A DNA stretch of 64,000 bases from CAYNKA01 sp964397655 (GTDB lineage Bacteria; Spirochaetota; Spirochaetia; DTKZ01), in NCBI GenBank assembly GCA_964397655.1, contig CAYNKA010000018.1, positions 6,326-70,325 on the forward strand, read 5' to 3'. The position numbers and the translations under genes are program-made. Positions 24,789-33,681 of the stretch are shown here, in pieces. The notes below the pieces were generated by a model. It had not been told where the DNA came from. It ran no database searches and saw only the letters and a list, made by a program, of their open reading frames with translations. The first letter of the stretch is position 1; the number at the start of each line of letters is the position of its first letter.

Positions 24789-25496
24789 TCACAAGCCAAG
24801 ATAGGCTTTCTGGATTTCCGGATTCTCCAGAAGGCTTCTGGACTCCCCGGACATCTCCACGCGACCGTGGACGAACACGAATCCCTTGGAGGCCAGGTTC
24901 AGGGCGACCTGAACGTCCTGGTCCACCAGAAGGATGGTGATTTTCTTTTCCTCGTGAATTCCCCTTATGACCGCCACAAGGGTGTCCACCATTACGGGCG
25001 CCAGACCGAGCGAGAGCTCGTCGAGAAGGAGGAGCTTCGGATCCGCCATGAGCCCCCTCGCGACCGCGCACATCTGGGCCTCCCCGCCGGAAAGAGTTCC
25101 CGCGAGCTGCTTGCGCCGCTCCTTGAGCCTGGGAAGAATGGAATACACCCATTCGAGGTCCTGCCTCACGGCCTTCCTGTCCTTTCTCGTATAGGCTCCC
25201 ATCATGAGGTTGTCCTCCACGGGGAGCCCCGAGTAGAGCTGACGCCCCTCGGGGACCATCATGATGCCCCGCGCCGCGCGCTTCGGCTGGGGCATGCGGG
25301 TTATGTCCTCGCCCTCGAAGACGATCCTGCCGCTCTTCGGCTCGATCGCACCGGCGAGGGAGCGTATGAAGGTGGTCTTCCCCACCCCGTTCGCGCCGAT
25401 GAGTGCGGTGATCGCCCCAGATTCGGACTCCATGTTCACGTCCCAGAGTATCTGCACGTCGCCGTAGCCGGCGTTCAAGTTTTCAACCTTAAGCAT
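24789..25496 (-). CDS. livF: Liv-type ABC transporter ATPase LivF (235 aa)
   Basis: Short ATPase of the Liv class. It has Walker A GANGVGKTT, signature LSGGEAQM (Glu-Ala in place of the usual Gln-Gln) and Walker B LLLLDELSLGLAP. The SLGLAP sequence after Walker B is diagnostic of LivF. It forms a heterodimer with LivG beneath the LivH/LivM channel. It overlaps the livG end by 8 nt. Confidence 0.95.
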   Translation of the reverse strand: MLKVENLNAGYGDVQILWDVNMESESGAITALIGANGVGKTTFIRSLAGAIEPKSGRIVFEGEDITRMPQPKRAARGIMMVPEGRQLYSGLPVEDNLMMGAYTRKDRKAVRQDLEWVYSILPRLKERRKQLAGTLSGGEAQMCAVARGLMADPKLLLLDELSLGLAPVMVDTLVAVIRGIHEEKKITILLVDQDVQVALNLASKGFVFVHGRVEMSGESRSLLENPEIQKAYLGL

Positions 25497-26244
25497 TTTT
25501 CCCCCGCATCTTCGCGTAGCGTTCGCCGAGGTAGGCCGAAATGACCTTTTCGTCGTTCGTGATCGCCTCGGGGCTCCCTTCGGCGATCTTTTCCCCGTGG
25601 TGCAGGACGAGCACCCGATGGGAGACGCCCATGATCGCCTTCATGACGTGCTCGATGACGAGGATCGTCCTGCCCTGGCGGTTCAGCTCCTTGATGAGCT
25701 CCATGACGGACTCCACCTCCGCCGTGTTGAGCCCCGCCATGACCTCATCCAGGAGCAGGATCTCCGGATCCATGGCGAGGGCCCTGGCCAGCTCGAGCCG
25801 CTTGCGTTCCGAGATGTTGAGGTGCTCGACCTTGACGTCCCCTTTCCCCTCGAGGTTGACCTTGGCGAGGATCGAACGGGTCTTCTCGCGGGCCTCGCGC
25901 GCGTCGCGGATCTTGTCCTTGCCGAAAAGTGCGCCTATGGAGACGTTCTCGAGCACCGTCATTCCCGGGAACGGCTTCACGATCTGGAAGGTCCGGGAAA
26001 TGCCGCGCTCGGCGATCTCGTGCGGCTTGAGTCCCGTGATCTTCTCGCTTTTGAAGAAGATCTCGCCCCGTGTCGGACTCAGGGTTCCGTTGATGAGCGA
26101 GAGGAAGGTCGTCTTCCCCGCCCCGTTGGGCCCGATGATGCCGAGGATCTCCCCCCGCTTCACCTCGAAGTCCACGTTCCACACGGCCTTCAGCGCCCCG
26201 AAGGTTTTCGTCACGCCGTTCCCTTTCAACAGTATCTCACTCAT
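25489..26244 (-). CDS. livG: Liv-type ABC transporter ATPase LivG (251 aa)
   Basis: ATPase with Walker A GPNGAGKTT, the GISRTFQIVKPFPGMTVLENV region typical of LivG, and Walker B LLLDEVMAGLN. The signature motif reads LNISERKRLE rather than LSxGxQ, a normal LivG variant in many bacteria. It shares an ATGA overlap with livM. The start is the ATG giving MSEILLKGNGV; a longer frame upstream lies inside livM and is not coding. Confidence 0.94.
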   Translation of the reverse strand: MSEILLKGNGVTKTFGALKAVWNVDFEVKRGEILGIIGPNGAGKTTFLSLINGTLSPTRGEIFFKSEKITGLKPHEIAERGISRTFQIVKPFPGMTVLENVSIGALFGKDKIRDAREAREKTRSILAKVNLEGKGDVKVEHLNISERKRLELARALAMDPEILLLDEVMAGLNTAEVESVMELIKELNRQGRTILVIEHVMKAIMGVSHRVLVLHHGEKIAEGSPEAITNDEKVISAYLGERYAKMRGKNA

Positions 26245-27188
26245 GCCTTCTCCCCCTTTCGCTCGAAGAGGCCGAGAAGACCCTTCCACTTGAGATTGAG
26301 TATTCCCTGGGGCATGAAGAGCACCGCGAGGATGATGATCGCCCCCAGGATGCCGAGGTGCAGGTTGATGAATTTCGACCATACGAGTTCGGATATGGTC
26401 TCAAGGATGACCGCTCCCACCACGGGACCGAAGATCGTGCCCATGCCTCCGATGAGGATGATGACGAACATCTTCACCACCCACATGACGTCGAAGACCG
26501 TGGGCGGGTCGATGTAGCTGAACCAGTAGGCGTAGACAGCCCCGGTCAGCCCGGTGAAGAGAGCCGAGACGGACCAGGAGATGATCTTGTACTTCGTCGT
26601 GTCGATGCCCATGACGCTCGCGGCCTCCTCGTCGGCGCGGATTGCCTTGAAGGCGTAGCCGAGGCGGTTCTTGGAGATCCGCCACACCGCGACCATGGTC
26701 ACGATGAGCAGAATCAGCATCGCGAAGTAGAAGAATACGTTGAGGAAGAACGGGGTCCCCGGCAGGGAGGGAACCGAAATCCCCTGGCTGCCGCCGGTCA
26801 CGCTCGTCAGGTTGTCCACGATGTGACGCATGGCTTCCATAGCGCCGAGGCTTCCGAGGGCGAAGTAGTGGCCCTTGAGCCTGAGCAGCAGAAAGCCCAG
26901 GAGAATCGCCATGACGACGGCCACGACGCCCGCGCAGAGGAAGGCGAGGAAAAAAGGAAATTGGGCCTTGGTCATGAGCACCGCCACCGTATAGGCGCCG
27001 CTTCCGAAGAAGATCATGTTGCCGAAGGCCGCGTATCCCGTGTAGCCGGAAATAATGTTGAGGGCCGAGGCGAGAAGGGCGAACATGAAGATCTGGGTTA
27101 TGAGGCGGACCCAGAAACCGCTCACCGCGAAGGGAACCACAGCGAGGATCACGAGAACCCCGCTCAACAGCAGTATGCCGCGTTTCAT
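26241..27188 (-). CDS. livM: Liv-type ABC transporter permease LivM (315 aa)
   Basis: Polytopic membrane protein. LNIISGYTGYAAFGNMIFFG in the N-terminal third and the loop GYAFKAIRADEEAASVMGIDTTKYK (ATPase contact) identify LivM. ILIGGMGTIFGPVVGA is the conserved helix near the end. It forms the channel with LivH. Its start overlaps the livH stop (TGATG). Confidence 0.94.
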   Translation of the reverse strand: MKRGILLLSGVLVILAVVPFAVSGFWVRLITQIFMFALLASALNIISGYTGYAAFGNMIFFGSGAYTVAVLMTKAQFPFFLAFLCAGVVAVVMAILLGFLLLRLKGHYFALGSLGAMEAMRHIVDNLTSVTGGSQGISVPSLPGTPFFLNVFFYFAMLILLIVTMVAVWRISKNRLGYAFKAIRADEEAASVMGIDTTKYKIISWSVSALFTGLTGAVYAYWFSYIDPPTVFDVMWVVKMFVIILIGGMGTIFGPVVGAVILETISELVWSKFINLHLGILGAIIILAVLFMPQGILNLKWKGLLGLFERKGEKA

Positions 27189-28048
27189 CAGTAGAACCTC
27201 TTTCCGAGCAGCCCCTGAGGCCTGAATACCAGGACGAGCACGAGGACGATGAAGCCCAGGAGCTCCTGCACCGAGGACGGGAAGATCAGGGTTCCCACGG
27301 TCTCCACGAGGCTCAGGGTCATGCCTCCGACCAGGGCGCCGACCGTGCTCCCCAGGCCGCCCAGAATGGCGATGACGAAGGCCTTCGCCACGAGAGGGCC
27401 GCCGAGAAAGGGATTGACGCTCATGATGGGGGAGATGAGGGCTCCGGCCGCGCCAGCGAGGGCCGCGCTCACCGCGAAGGTGACCGCATAGATCTGCTTG
27501 ACGTCGATGCCGACCGTCTTTGCGCCCTCGTAGTTCAGCGCCGTGGCGTTGATGGCTATGCCGGTCTTCGTCCTCCGCATGAAGAGATAGAAGAGAACGG
27601 TGATGACGATCGCGACCAGGAAAATTCCCAGGCGCACCTTGGGGATCACCGTGCCGCCCACCTGCAAGGCTTCCGATGAATACGGCAGTTTGACGCTCCG
27701 GTAGTCCGCGCTCCAGATGAGGAGACAGACGTTCGCGATCAGGATCTGAAGACCGAAGGTGAAGGTCAGGGTTATGAAGGACGCTCCCCGGACGACCCGG
27801 TTGAGGAGGTAGCGCTGGATTCCGTAAGCGACGACGAAAAGCAGCGCCATGACCAGCGGAATGGAAAGGAAAGGATCGATATGATACGCCGCGAACAGCG
27901 TGAAGGAAACGTACGCGCCGATCATGATGAAGGATCCGTGGGCGATGTTCACGATGTTCATGACGCCCCACACGAGCGAAAAGCCGATCCCTATCATGGC
28001 GTACACGGCGCCGAAGAGTACGCCGTTGATGATGGCCTGGACGATCAT
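27188..28048 (-). CDS. livH: Liv-type ABC transporter permease LivH (286 aa)
   Basis: First gene of the operon. GIGFSLVWGVMNIVNIAHGSFIMIGAY at the N-terminus and AILGGLGSTVGALVGG near residue 230 are LivH hallmarks. About eight membrane helices. GAGGAGC precedes the ATG and a TTGAAT/TAGGCT promoter lies at 28086-28114. The gene order H-M-G-F-K differs from the common K-first arrangement. Confidence 0.94.
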   Translation of the reverse strand: MIVQAIINGVLFGAVYAMIGIGFSLVWGVMNIVNIAHGSFIMIGAYVSFTLFAAYHIDPFLSIPLVMALLFVVAYGIQRYLLNRVVRGASFITLTFTFGLQILIANVCLLIWSADYRSVKLPYSSEALQVGGTVIPKVRLGIFLVAIVITVLFYLFMRRTKTGIAINATALNYEGAKTVGIDVKQIYAVTFAVSAALAGAAGALISPIMSVNPFLGGPLVAKAFVIAILGGLGSTVGALVGGMTLSLVETVGTLIFPSSVQELLGFIVLVLVLVFRPQGLLGKRFY

Positions 28049-28085
28049 TCTGTCAGCTCCTCAAATTGGAAACACGAGAGATATC

Positions 28086-28114
28086 AGCCTATCAGGAAAT
28101 GGGAAAAAATTCAA
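28086..28114 (-). promoter_or_regulatory. Possible promoter of Liv operon
   Basis: Minus strand TTGAAT (28109-28114), 17-bp spacer, TAGGCT (28086-28091), divergent from the metallophosphoesterase promoter. Confidence 0.4.
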
Positions 28115-28178
28115 CGTTCCCGTAGACGAATTTCCCTGGACATACGAAAAAGAAGGCAAATATCCGATTCCACCCGCA

Positions 28179-28207
28179 TTGACAGGAAATTCGATATTCC
28201 CTACCAT
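28179..28207 (+). promoter_or_regulatory. Promoter of metallophosphoesterase gene
   Basis: TTGACA (28179-28184), 17-bp spacer, TACCAT (28202-28207). The transcript would start near 28214 with GAGAGG before the ATG at 28230. Confidence 0.65.
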
Positions 28208-28229
28208 CGAGGTCAAAGAGAGGTTCCCC

Positions 28230-28967
28230 ATGCAAAAGTTCGCCTTGATCTGCGACCTCCACATCGACACCGCAGACCCGGCTCTCGCGCACCTCGACCC
28301 GCGGCGCAATGCGGTCCGCCTGCTCGACGCGTTGAAGCGAGACGGCTTGCGAAAGGTCATCGCAATGGGCGACGTCTCGGATTCCGACGAAGGCCTCTTG
28401 TGGTTCATCGGCGAACTCGACAAACGGGGCTTCGACTTCAGTCTCATGCCGGGGAACCACGATGTCTTCGAATCGTTCAGGGAAACGGGGATCGTACGGG
28501 GACCGACCGCCTATTCCGCGGCGAGGATGGAAGGTTTCAAGGTCCTGTTCCTGGACACAAGCGCCTATTCCGTGGACGCGGAGCAGCTCGCCTGGATGGA
28601 GGCCGAGCTTCGGGACAACCACGACGACATCCTACTCTTCGTCCATCATCCGATCATCGACTGCGGCGACACGCAGATGGACAGACTATACCCCCTGAAG
28701 AACCGCGAAAAAACACTCGACGCGATCGCCGGCAGGCCGTTCAACGTCACGCTATTTTGCGGCCATTACCACACGGAATCCGCAGTCAGGCTCGGCAACG
28801 TCGTCCAGTTCGTCACGCCATCCGTGTTGTACCAAATCAAAAAGCACACGGTGTCGCCGCACCTGGAAATCGCCGACGAACGCATTGGATTCAGGGTTTT
28901 GGAAATCGACGGGACGAAGACCGCAACCGAGGTACGTTACCTGGATCCCGAGCCTGCCCCGCGGTAG
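28230..28967 (+). CDS. Calcineurin-like metallophosphoesterase, Icc/CpdA type (245 aa)
   Basis: Two-metal phosphoesterase. All motifs are visible in order: DLHID near residue 8, GDVSDS near 53, GNHD near 82, HHP near 150 and GHYHT near 190. This spacing resembles class III cyclic-nucleotide phosphodiesterases (CpdA/Icc). If it hydrolyses cAMP, the CNB proteins at 2.3 kb and 38.5 kb could sense its substrate; that link is inference. The start is set by GAGAGG before ATG and by the promoter, not by the long upstream open frame. Confidence 0.86.
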   Translation: MQKFALICDLHIDTADPALAHLDPRRNAVRLLDALKRDGLRKVIAMGDVSDSDEGLLWFIGELDKRGFDFSLMPGNHDVFESFRETGIVRGPTAYSAARMEGFKVLFLDTSAYSVDAEQLAWMEAELRDNHDDILLFVHHPIIDCGDTQMDRLYPLKNREKTLDAIAGRPFNVTLFCGHYHTESAVRLGNVVQFVTPSVLYQIKKHTVSPHLEIADERIGFRVLEIDGTKTATEVRYLDPEPAPR

Positions 28968-28986
28968 AAACCTTCGAGGCGTGCCC

Positions 28987-29634
28987 ATGAAGTACGATTT
29001 CGAAGAAGTGAGAACCTGCTACGGCGAGACGGCCCGGGAGTACCACGAGGAGTTCAAGAGCGAACTCGACGGCAAGCCCTTCGACCGGGACATCCTCGCC
29101 CGCTTCGCCGCTTCCCTGGCCCCCGAGGACCTGGTCGTGGAATTCGGCGCGGGCTCCGGCCACGTCTCGAAGTTCCTCTACGATCGAGGACTCAGGAACC
29201 TCACGGCCACCGACATTTCCGAGCCTTCGCTCGAAGTCGGCAGATCGGCCTACCCCATGATCCGTTTCGAATACGCAGACATGACGGCGACGGCGTACGC
29301 GGACGGGTCGATCGACGGAATCGTCTGTTTCTACGGGATCGTGCATTTCTCCTATGCGGAAATCAGGAAAGCGCTCGCGGAATGGAAACGAATCCTGAAA
29401 ACCGGGGGAAGGGCCCTCTTCTCGTTTCACGTCGGCGAGGACGAATCGATCAGGATCGACAAATTCCTCGGCAAGGAGAAGGCGAAGGCTACGTGGAACC
29501 TTTTCAAGGCGGACGCGGTGCTGGACATCCTGCAGGACATGGGCATCGCCTACGAGGAAGCGATAGTCCGCTATCCCTACATCGGGAAGGAGCACCCGAG
29601 CAGGAGATGCTACATTCTGTGGAAGAATGCGTGA
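28987..29634 (+). CDS. Class I SAM-dependent methyltransferase (215 aa)
   Basis: Rossmann-fold methyltransferase. LVVEFGAGSGHVSKFLYDRG (about 50-69) is motif I. TATDISEPSLEVGRSAYP holds the acidic residue binding the SAM ribose. IVCFYGIVHFSYAEIRKALAEW and TGGRALFSFHVGEDE are the later motifs. The substrate is not predictable. It starts 19 nt after the phosphoesterase stop and is probably in the same transcript. Confidence 0.85.
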   Translation: MKYDFEEVRTCYGETAREYHEEFKSELDGKPFDRDILARFAASLAPEDLVVEFGAGSGHVSKFLYDRGLRNLTATDISEPSLEVGRSAYPMIRFEYADMTATAYADGSIDGIVCFYGIVHFSYAEIRKALAEWKRILKTGGRALFSFHVGEDESIRIDKFLGKEKAKATWNLFKADAVLDILQDMGIAYEEAIVRYPYIGKEHPSRRCYILWKNA

Positions 29635-29663
29635 GCGGATTATATAACGAAAGGAGGAGCGGC

Positions 29664-29984
29664 ATGTTGCTCACTACGACATCGAACATCGAAGGCAGGA
29701 AAATACGAAACTATTTGGGGATCGTGACCGGGGACACCATCCTCGGCGTAAACATCCTGAAGGACGTTTTCGCCGGAATAAGGGACATAGTGGGAGGAAG
29801 ATCCGAGGCTTACGAGCAGGAGCTTCAAAATGCGCGGCGGACGGCCTTGCAGGAATTGGAGCAGCGCGCAGGGGAACTCGGAGCGAACGCCGTCGTAGGA
29901 GTCAAGCTCGACTACGAGATCCTCGGCCACACGAACGGCATGCTCATGGTCGCGGCGAGCGGGACCGCGGTCGTGACGGACTGA
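29664..29984 (+). CDS. ybjQ: YbjQ family heavy-metal-binding-like protein (106 aa)
   Basis: Complete UPF0145/YbjQ protein. LTTTSNIEGRKIRNYLGIVTGDTI at the N-terminus and LGANAVVGVKLDYEIL near residue 75 are the family marks. Family members form ring-like pentamers; the function is unknown. AAGGAGGAGC precedes the ATG. It is last in the short run after the methyltransferase. Confidence 0.9.
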   Translation: MLLTTTSNIEGRKIRNYLGIVTGDTILGVNILKDVFAGIRDIVGGRSEAYEQELQNARRTALQELEQRAGELGANAVVGVKLDYEILGHTNGMLMVAASGTAVVTD

Positions 29985-30255
29985 GGCACCCCGCACGGCG
30001 GTCATTCCTTCTTGCGGCCCCCCAGCTCCCCGGTCAGGATCGACGAAACCCGAGCAATAATTCCGCAACGGACCGGCGGGCCTCATGCCGGGGAAAGATC
30101 GTCTCATTCGAAGGCCAGTCCGGCCCCGATGACGGCCGCTCCTTCTTTTCCGATCCTGTCCGCGGCCTTTGCCGCGTCGTCGGCTGTCTTCGCGGCGACC
30201 GCGTCCCGCACGATAACGGATGCCGCGGACCCAAAAACGCCGGACCGGAAATCGC
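29985..30255. other. Intergenic region without assignable gene
   Basis: Between ybjQ and the lacI promoter. Open frames exist on both strands, including an alanine-rich minus-strand frame ending at 30104 (VRDAVAAKTADDAAKAADRIG), but none has a ribosome binding site or recognisable family, so I call none. Confidence 0.4.
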
Positions 30256-30285
30256 TTGACAAAACGCCAGGAGCGACTTGATAAT
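30256..30285 (+). promoter_or_regulatory. Promoter of lacI-type regulator gene
   Basis: TTGACA (30256-30261), 18-bp spacer, GATAAT (30280-30285). The operator at 30285-30298 begins within the -10 box, as expected for autorepression. Confidence 0.65.
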
Positions 30286-30298
30286 AACTCGTGTTAAC
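30285..30298. promoter_or_regulatory. LacI-family operator, copy 1
   Basis: TAACTCGTGTTAAC contains the inverted repeat TAAC-N4-GTTA. The 13 bases TAACTCGTGTTAA recur exactly at 31339-31351 in front of the transporter operon. Confidence 0.7.
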
Positions 30299-30316
30299 AT
30301 CGGAGCCGGAATCCTG

Positions 30317-31324
30317 ATGGAAGCGAAAAAAAGGGTGACCAGGAACCAGATCGCGGAACGCGCGGGAGTATCTCCTGCGGTCGTCTCGTTCGTCCTGAAC
30401 GACTCCAACTACGTCAAGGACAGCACCCGGGAAAGGGTGCTGAAGGCGATCCGCGACCTCGAGTACAGGCCGAATCTGGTCGCCCGCAGCCTCAGGACGA
30501 AGAGAACCAACCACCTGACCCTTCTGGGCAACGACCTCCTCAATCCCGTGTTCGCTGAAATGGCCCACGCCATGAGCGACGTCGCCTACGCTCGCGGATT
30601 CTTCGTCTCGGTCTGCAACGCCTCGAAGAAGGAGAACATCGATCTGCTGCTGCAAAGCAACGTGGCCGGAGTGGTCGTGGCCTCCGACCTCTTTTCCGAA
30701 AGGGAACTGAACGAGATCGCCCGCAGGGACGTCGGGGTCGTTCTTTTCAAGAACCGGGAATTCCGGGGAAAACTGGACGAATCCGTAATCGTCATAGAGA
30801 TCGACCTGCTTTCCGCCTATCGAAAGGCCCTGAAGGAACTGGCGGAGGCCGGCAGGAAGCGGATACTGTACCTCTCCTCGCCGAAACTCGTCGGAATGGA
30901 GGACCGGCATCTCCGCTTCCGCTGCCTGCGCACCGCGGCTGCGGAGATCGGCCTGCCCTTCGGGGAGAATCAGGTCATAGACGACCTTCTCCGCGATCTC
31001 GGCAAACTGGAAACGGCCTTGGCAGAAAAACGCAGGGAGGTGAAGCCCGACCTCATCGTCGCCGGAAACGACGAATTCGCCCTCGTGGCGATCACGCTCC
31101 TCAAAAAGATGGGGCTCAGGATCCCCGAGGACATAGCGGTGATCGGCTGCGACAACATCAAGTCCTCGGAGTACATCTCCCCGAGCCTTTCCACCATCGA
31201 CATCCGGAAGGAGTCGATCGGGGCTTCGGCCGCGACCGCCCTCATCGACAGGCTGCAGGGAAAGGAGGTGAAGGGGAAAACCGTACTCGCGACCGAGTGG
31301 ATCAGGAGAGAATCGACCGGTTGA
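30317..31324 (+). CDS. LacI-family transcriptional regulator (335 aa)
   Basis: N-terminal helix-turn-helix NQIAERAGVSPAVVSFVLND (residues 8-27) and hinge helix region PNLVARSLRT. A periplasmic-binding-like effector domain follows (residues 60-335), with VVVASDLFSERE and the late IPEDIAVIGCDN signature. Effector binding should release the repeat at 30285 and 31338 and induce the sugar-transport/sulfatase operon. The start is the ATG giving MEAKKRV. A TTG further upstream in frame lies in the promoter and is rejected. Confidence 0.93.
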   Translation: MEAKKRVTRNQIAERAGVSPAVVSFVLNDSNYVKDSTRERVLKAIRDLEYRPNLVARSLRTKRTNHLTLLGNDLLNPVFAEMAHAMSDVAYARGFFVSVCNASKKENIDLLLQSNVAGVVVASDLFSERELNEIARRDVGVVLFKNREFRGKLDESVIVIEIDLLSAYRKALKELAEAGRKRILYLSSPKLVGMEDRHLRFRCLRTAAAEIGLPFGENQVIDDLLRDLGKLETALAEKRREVKPDLIVAGNDEFALVAITLLKKMGLRIPEDIAVIGCDNIKSSEYISPSLSTIDIRKESIGASAATALIDRLQGKEVKGKTVLATEWIRRESTG

Positions 31325-31337
31325 TTCAACCCGATTG

Positions 31338-31351
31338 TTAACTCGTGTTAA
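31338..31351. promoter_or_regulatory. LacI-family operator, copy 2
   Basis: TTAACTCGTGTTAA is a perfect inverted repeat TTAAC-N4-GTTAA, placed in the 69-nt gap between the regulator stop and the binding-protein gene. Confidence 0.75.
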
Positions 31352-31393
31352 TGACCGCCGTGTTCCGGCGGCCGAAAATTGAAAGGAGGGATT

Positions 31394-32725
31394 ATGAAAA
31401 AGAACATCGCAATCACGGCGCTCGCCGCGCTGTCCGTTCTCGTCGGACTGCCGATCTTCGGCGGCGGCAAGCAGGAAGCCACTCAACCCGCAGCGTCCGA
31501 CGTGAAGACGATCGTCGTCGCCGTAAACGAGGCCCCGTGGCTGCCCGGCTTCAGGAGCCTGGCCAAGAAATACGAACAGGAGAAGGGCATCAAGATAGAC
31601 ATCCGTGCCTTCCCGTTCGGAACGCTCATCGAACGAGGGCTCAACGCGGCCATGACGCCCAAGAACGAGTTCGACATCGTCACCATGAACGAAACGATCG
31701 CCCCCCGTTTCTACGACGGCGGCTTGCTCACGCCGCTCAAGGATATCGATCCCGCCTACGAACCGGACAGGGAGATTCTCGACTACGACGGACTTTCCTA
31801 CTGGAACAAGACGAAGAAGCTCACCGTTAAAGACGGCGGGATCCTGTATTCGCTGCCCATCAACGGCAACATCCAGATTTTCTACTACCGCAAGGACCTC
31901 TACGACGCGGCGGGGATTCCGGCACCCAAGACCTGGGACGACGTCATGGCCGCGGCGGACAAGTTGCAGGACAGGTCGAAAAACCTCTTCGGCTACAGCA
32001 TCCGCGGACAGAAAGCGACGCTCTCGATCTCGTGGGACTGGTATCCCTTCCTTCGCGGCAACGGCGGAGACCTCTTCAGGAACGCTCCCACTGACTACAC
32101 CGTCACACTCGACACTCCACAGGCGAAGAAGGCCCTCGAAGACTACAAGAAGCTGGCGGCCCGGTACTCGCCTCCCAACGTGGCGAACATAGGACAGTCC
32201 GAGCAGATCGCGCTCCTGAGTTCCGGTCAGCTTCTCCAGGCGGTGGTCGTCGCCGGAGCCTTCGCGCAGATGGACGACGAGAAGAAGTCCTCCGTCCCCT
32301 TCAAGATCGGCTACGCAGTCGTGCCGGCGGTCTCGGGAGGCAGGCATGCCGCGAACACCGGGGTGCTCTGCATGGGAATTCCGCACAACACGGAAAAAGG
32401 AAGGAAGCCGGAAGCCCTGAAATTCCTGAAATGGTACACTTCGAAGGATTCCCAGCAGTTCTTCGCGGAAAACGGCGGCGTGCCGATAAGGAGCGACGCC
32501 ATGGATTCCAAAGGCAAGAAGGAGCTCCGCTTCCTCGACGCCGTTAAAGCGAGCGCCCCCTATACCGTGAGCTTTCCGAGGATACCCATCTACACCTCCA
32601 TCGACGCGATACTCGAAAGCAGACTGAACGAGTACGTAGCGGGCACGCTCACGACCGACCAGGTCATGGAGGCGATGCAGAAAGAGGTGACCGCGATCAT
32701 GAAGCGGGAGGGTTACCTGAAATGA
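31394..32725 (+). CDS. Family 1 extracellular sugar-binding protein (443 aa)
   Basis: Signal peptide KKNIAITALAALSVLVGLPIFGG, then a solute-binding protein of the MalE/UgpB class. YSLPINGNIQIFYYRKDLYDAAGI near residue 150 is the hinge-strand signature, and PKTWDDVMAAADKL follows. It captures an oligosaccharide and hands it to the two permeases encoded next. The adjacent sulfatase suggests a sulfated glycan fragment. AAGGAGG precedes the ATG. No ATPase is encoded in the operon; an MsmK/UgpC-like ATPase must be supplied from elsewhere. Confidence 0.93.
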   Translation: MKKNIAITALAALSVLVGLPIFGGGKQEATQPAASDVKTIVVAVNEAPWLPGFRSLAKKYEQEKGIKIDIRAFPFGTLIERGLNAAMTPKNEFDIVTMNETIAPRFYDGGLLTPLKDIDPAYEPDREILDYDGLSYWNKTKKLTVKDGGILYSLPINGNIQIFYYRKDLYDAAGIPAPKTWDDVMAAADKLQDRSKNLFGYSIRGQKATLSISWDWYPFLRGNGGDLFRNAPTDYTVTLDTPQAKKALEDYKKLAARYSPPNVANIGQSEQIALLSSGQLLQAVVVAGAFAQMDDEKKSSVPFKIGYAVVPAVSGGRHAANTGVLCMGIPHNTEKGRKPEALKFLKWYTSKDSQQFFAENGGVPIRSDAMDSKGKKELRFLDAVKASAPYTVSFPRIPIYTSIDAILESRLNEYVAGTLTTDQVMEAMQKEVTAIMKREGYLK

Positions 32726-33681
32726 AGGTTCCGAACGCGTTCCGCGGACGACGGGCGGGACGCTCCGGAGTTCTCGAGGCGGACGCCGGGCCGATCCCGG
32801 CCCGGTTCGCCGACCGGCACTTCAAGTACCTTTCCATCCTTCCCATGATCCTCCTCCTGCTGGGACTCAGCGTCTATCCTCTCGTCAGACTCGTCGAGTT
32901 GAGCTTCGCCAAGGTGTCCGTCGCGGGCGGGAGGCAGGTCGTCGAATGGATCGGCCTCGCGAACTATGGGGACGCCGCGAAGGACGCGGTCTTCCTGCTC
33001 GCCTTTTCGAATACGGCGAAGTACGCCTTCGCGTCCGTATGCCTGGAGGTGCTGTGCAGCTTCACCCTCGCCATGATGGTGAACAGCCTGCGGCGCGGCA
33101 ACACGTTCTATCGCACGGTCTTCCTGCTTCCCTTCCTCATCCCGCCCATCGTGAACGGGACCATGTGGAAACTGCTCTACGACGGGCAGTTCGGCCTGAT
33201 CAACATGACGCTCAAGTCCTTCGGCCTGAATCCGCAGAACTGGCTTTCCGCCGCGGGTCCCGCGTTCAACGCGGTCGTCGCCACGAGCCTATGGCAGTGG
33301 GTCGGCTACACCTTCCTCCTGTTCTCCGCGGGCCTGCAGATGATCCCCGAAAGCGTCCTCGAAGCGGCGGAGATCGACGGCGCGAGGTTTTTCAGGCGCA
33401 CGACGAGGATCATCATCCCGATGCTGAAAGAGACCCTCCTGGTCATTCTGATGTTCAGGTCCATCCACGCCTTCAAGGTATTCGATCTCTTCTACGTCCT
33501 CACGGGAGGGGGGCCGGGCAACTCGACGGAAATCCTGAACACCTACATCCAGAAGGTCTTCATGACGGAACGGCGGATCGGTTACGGCAGCGCCCTGTCG
33601 GTCGTCTGCATCGTAATCATCGGCGCCTTCGCCTTCCTGTTCCGCAAGGCGATCGCTTCCGGCGGCGAGGAGAGGCAATGA
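32722..33681 (+). CDS. Sugar ABC transporter permease, MalF/UgpA type (319 aa)
   Basis: Six membrane helices after a 38-residue cytoplasmic N-terminus. The cytoplasmic EAA loop is visible as EAAEIDGARFFRRTTRIIIPML (about residues 213-234), which docks on the shared ATPase. PFLIPPIVNGTMWKLLYDGQFG is another conserved region. Its ATG overlaps the binding-protein stop. Confidence 0.93.
   Translation: MKVPNAFRGRRAGRSGVLEADAGPIPARFADRHFKYLSILPMILLLLGLSVYPLVRLVELSFAKVSVAGGRQVVEWIGLANYGDAAKDAVFLLAFSNTAKYAFASVCLEVLCSFTLAMMVNSLRRGNTFYRTVFLLPFLIPPIVNGTMWKLLYDGQFGLINMTLKSFGLNPQNWLSAAGPAFNAVVATSLWQWVGYTFLLFSAGLQMIPESVLEAAEIDGARFFRRTTRIIIPMLKETLLVILMFRSIHAFKVFDLFYVLTGGGPGNSTEILNTYIQKVFMTERRIGYGSALSVVCIVIIGAFAFLFRKAIASGGEERQ

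Noticed and set aside
30104..32386. 760-codon minus-strand frame over the lacI and binding-protein genes
   Set aside because: Antisense shadow of two certain genes. Only its last 45 codons lie outside them, and these have no recognisable family.
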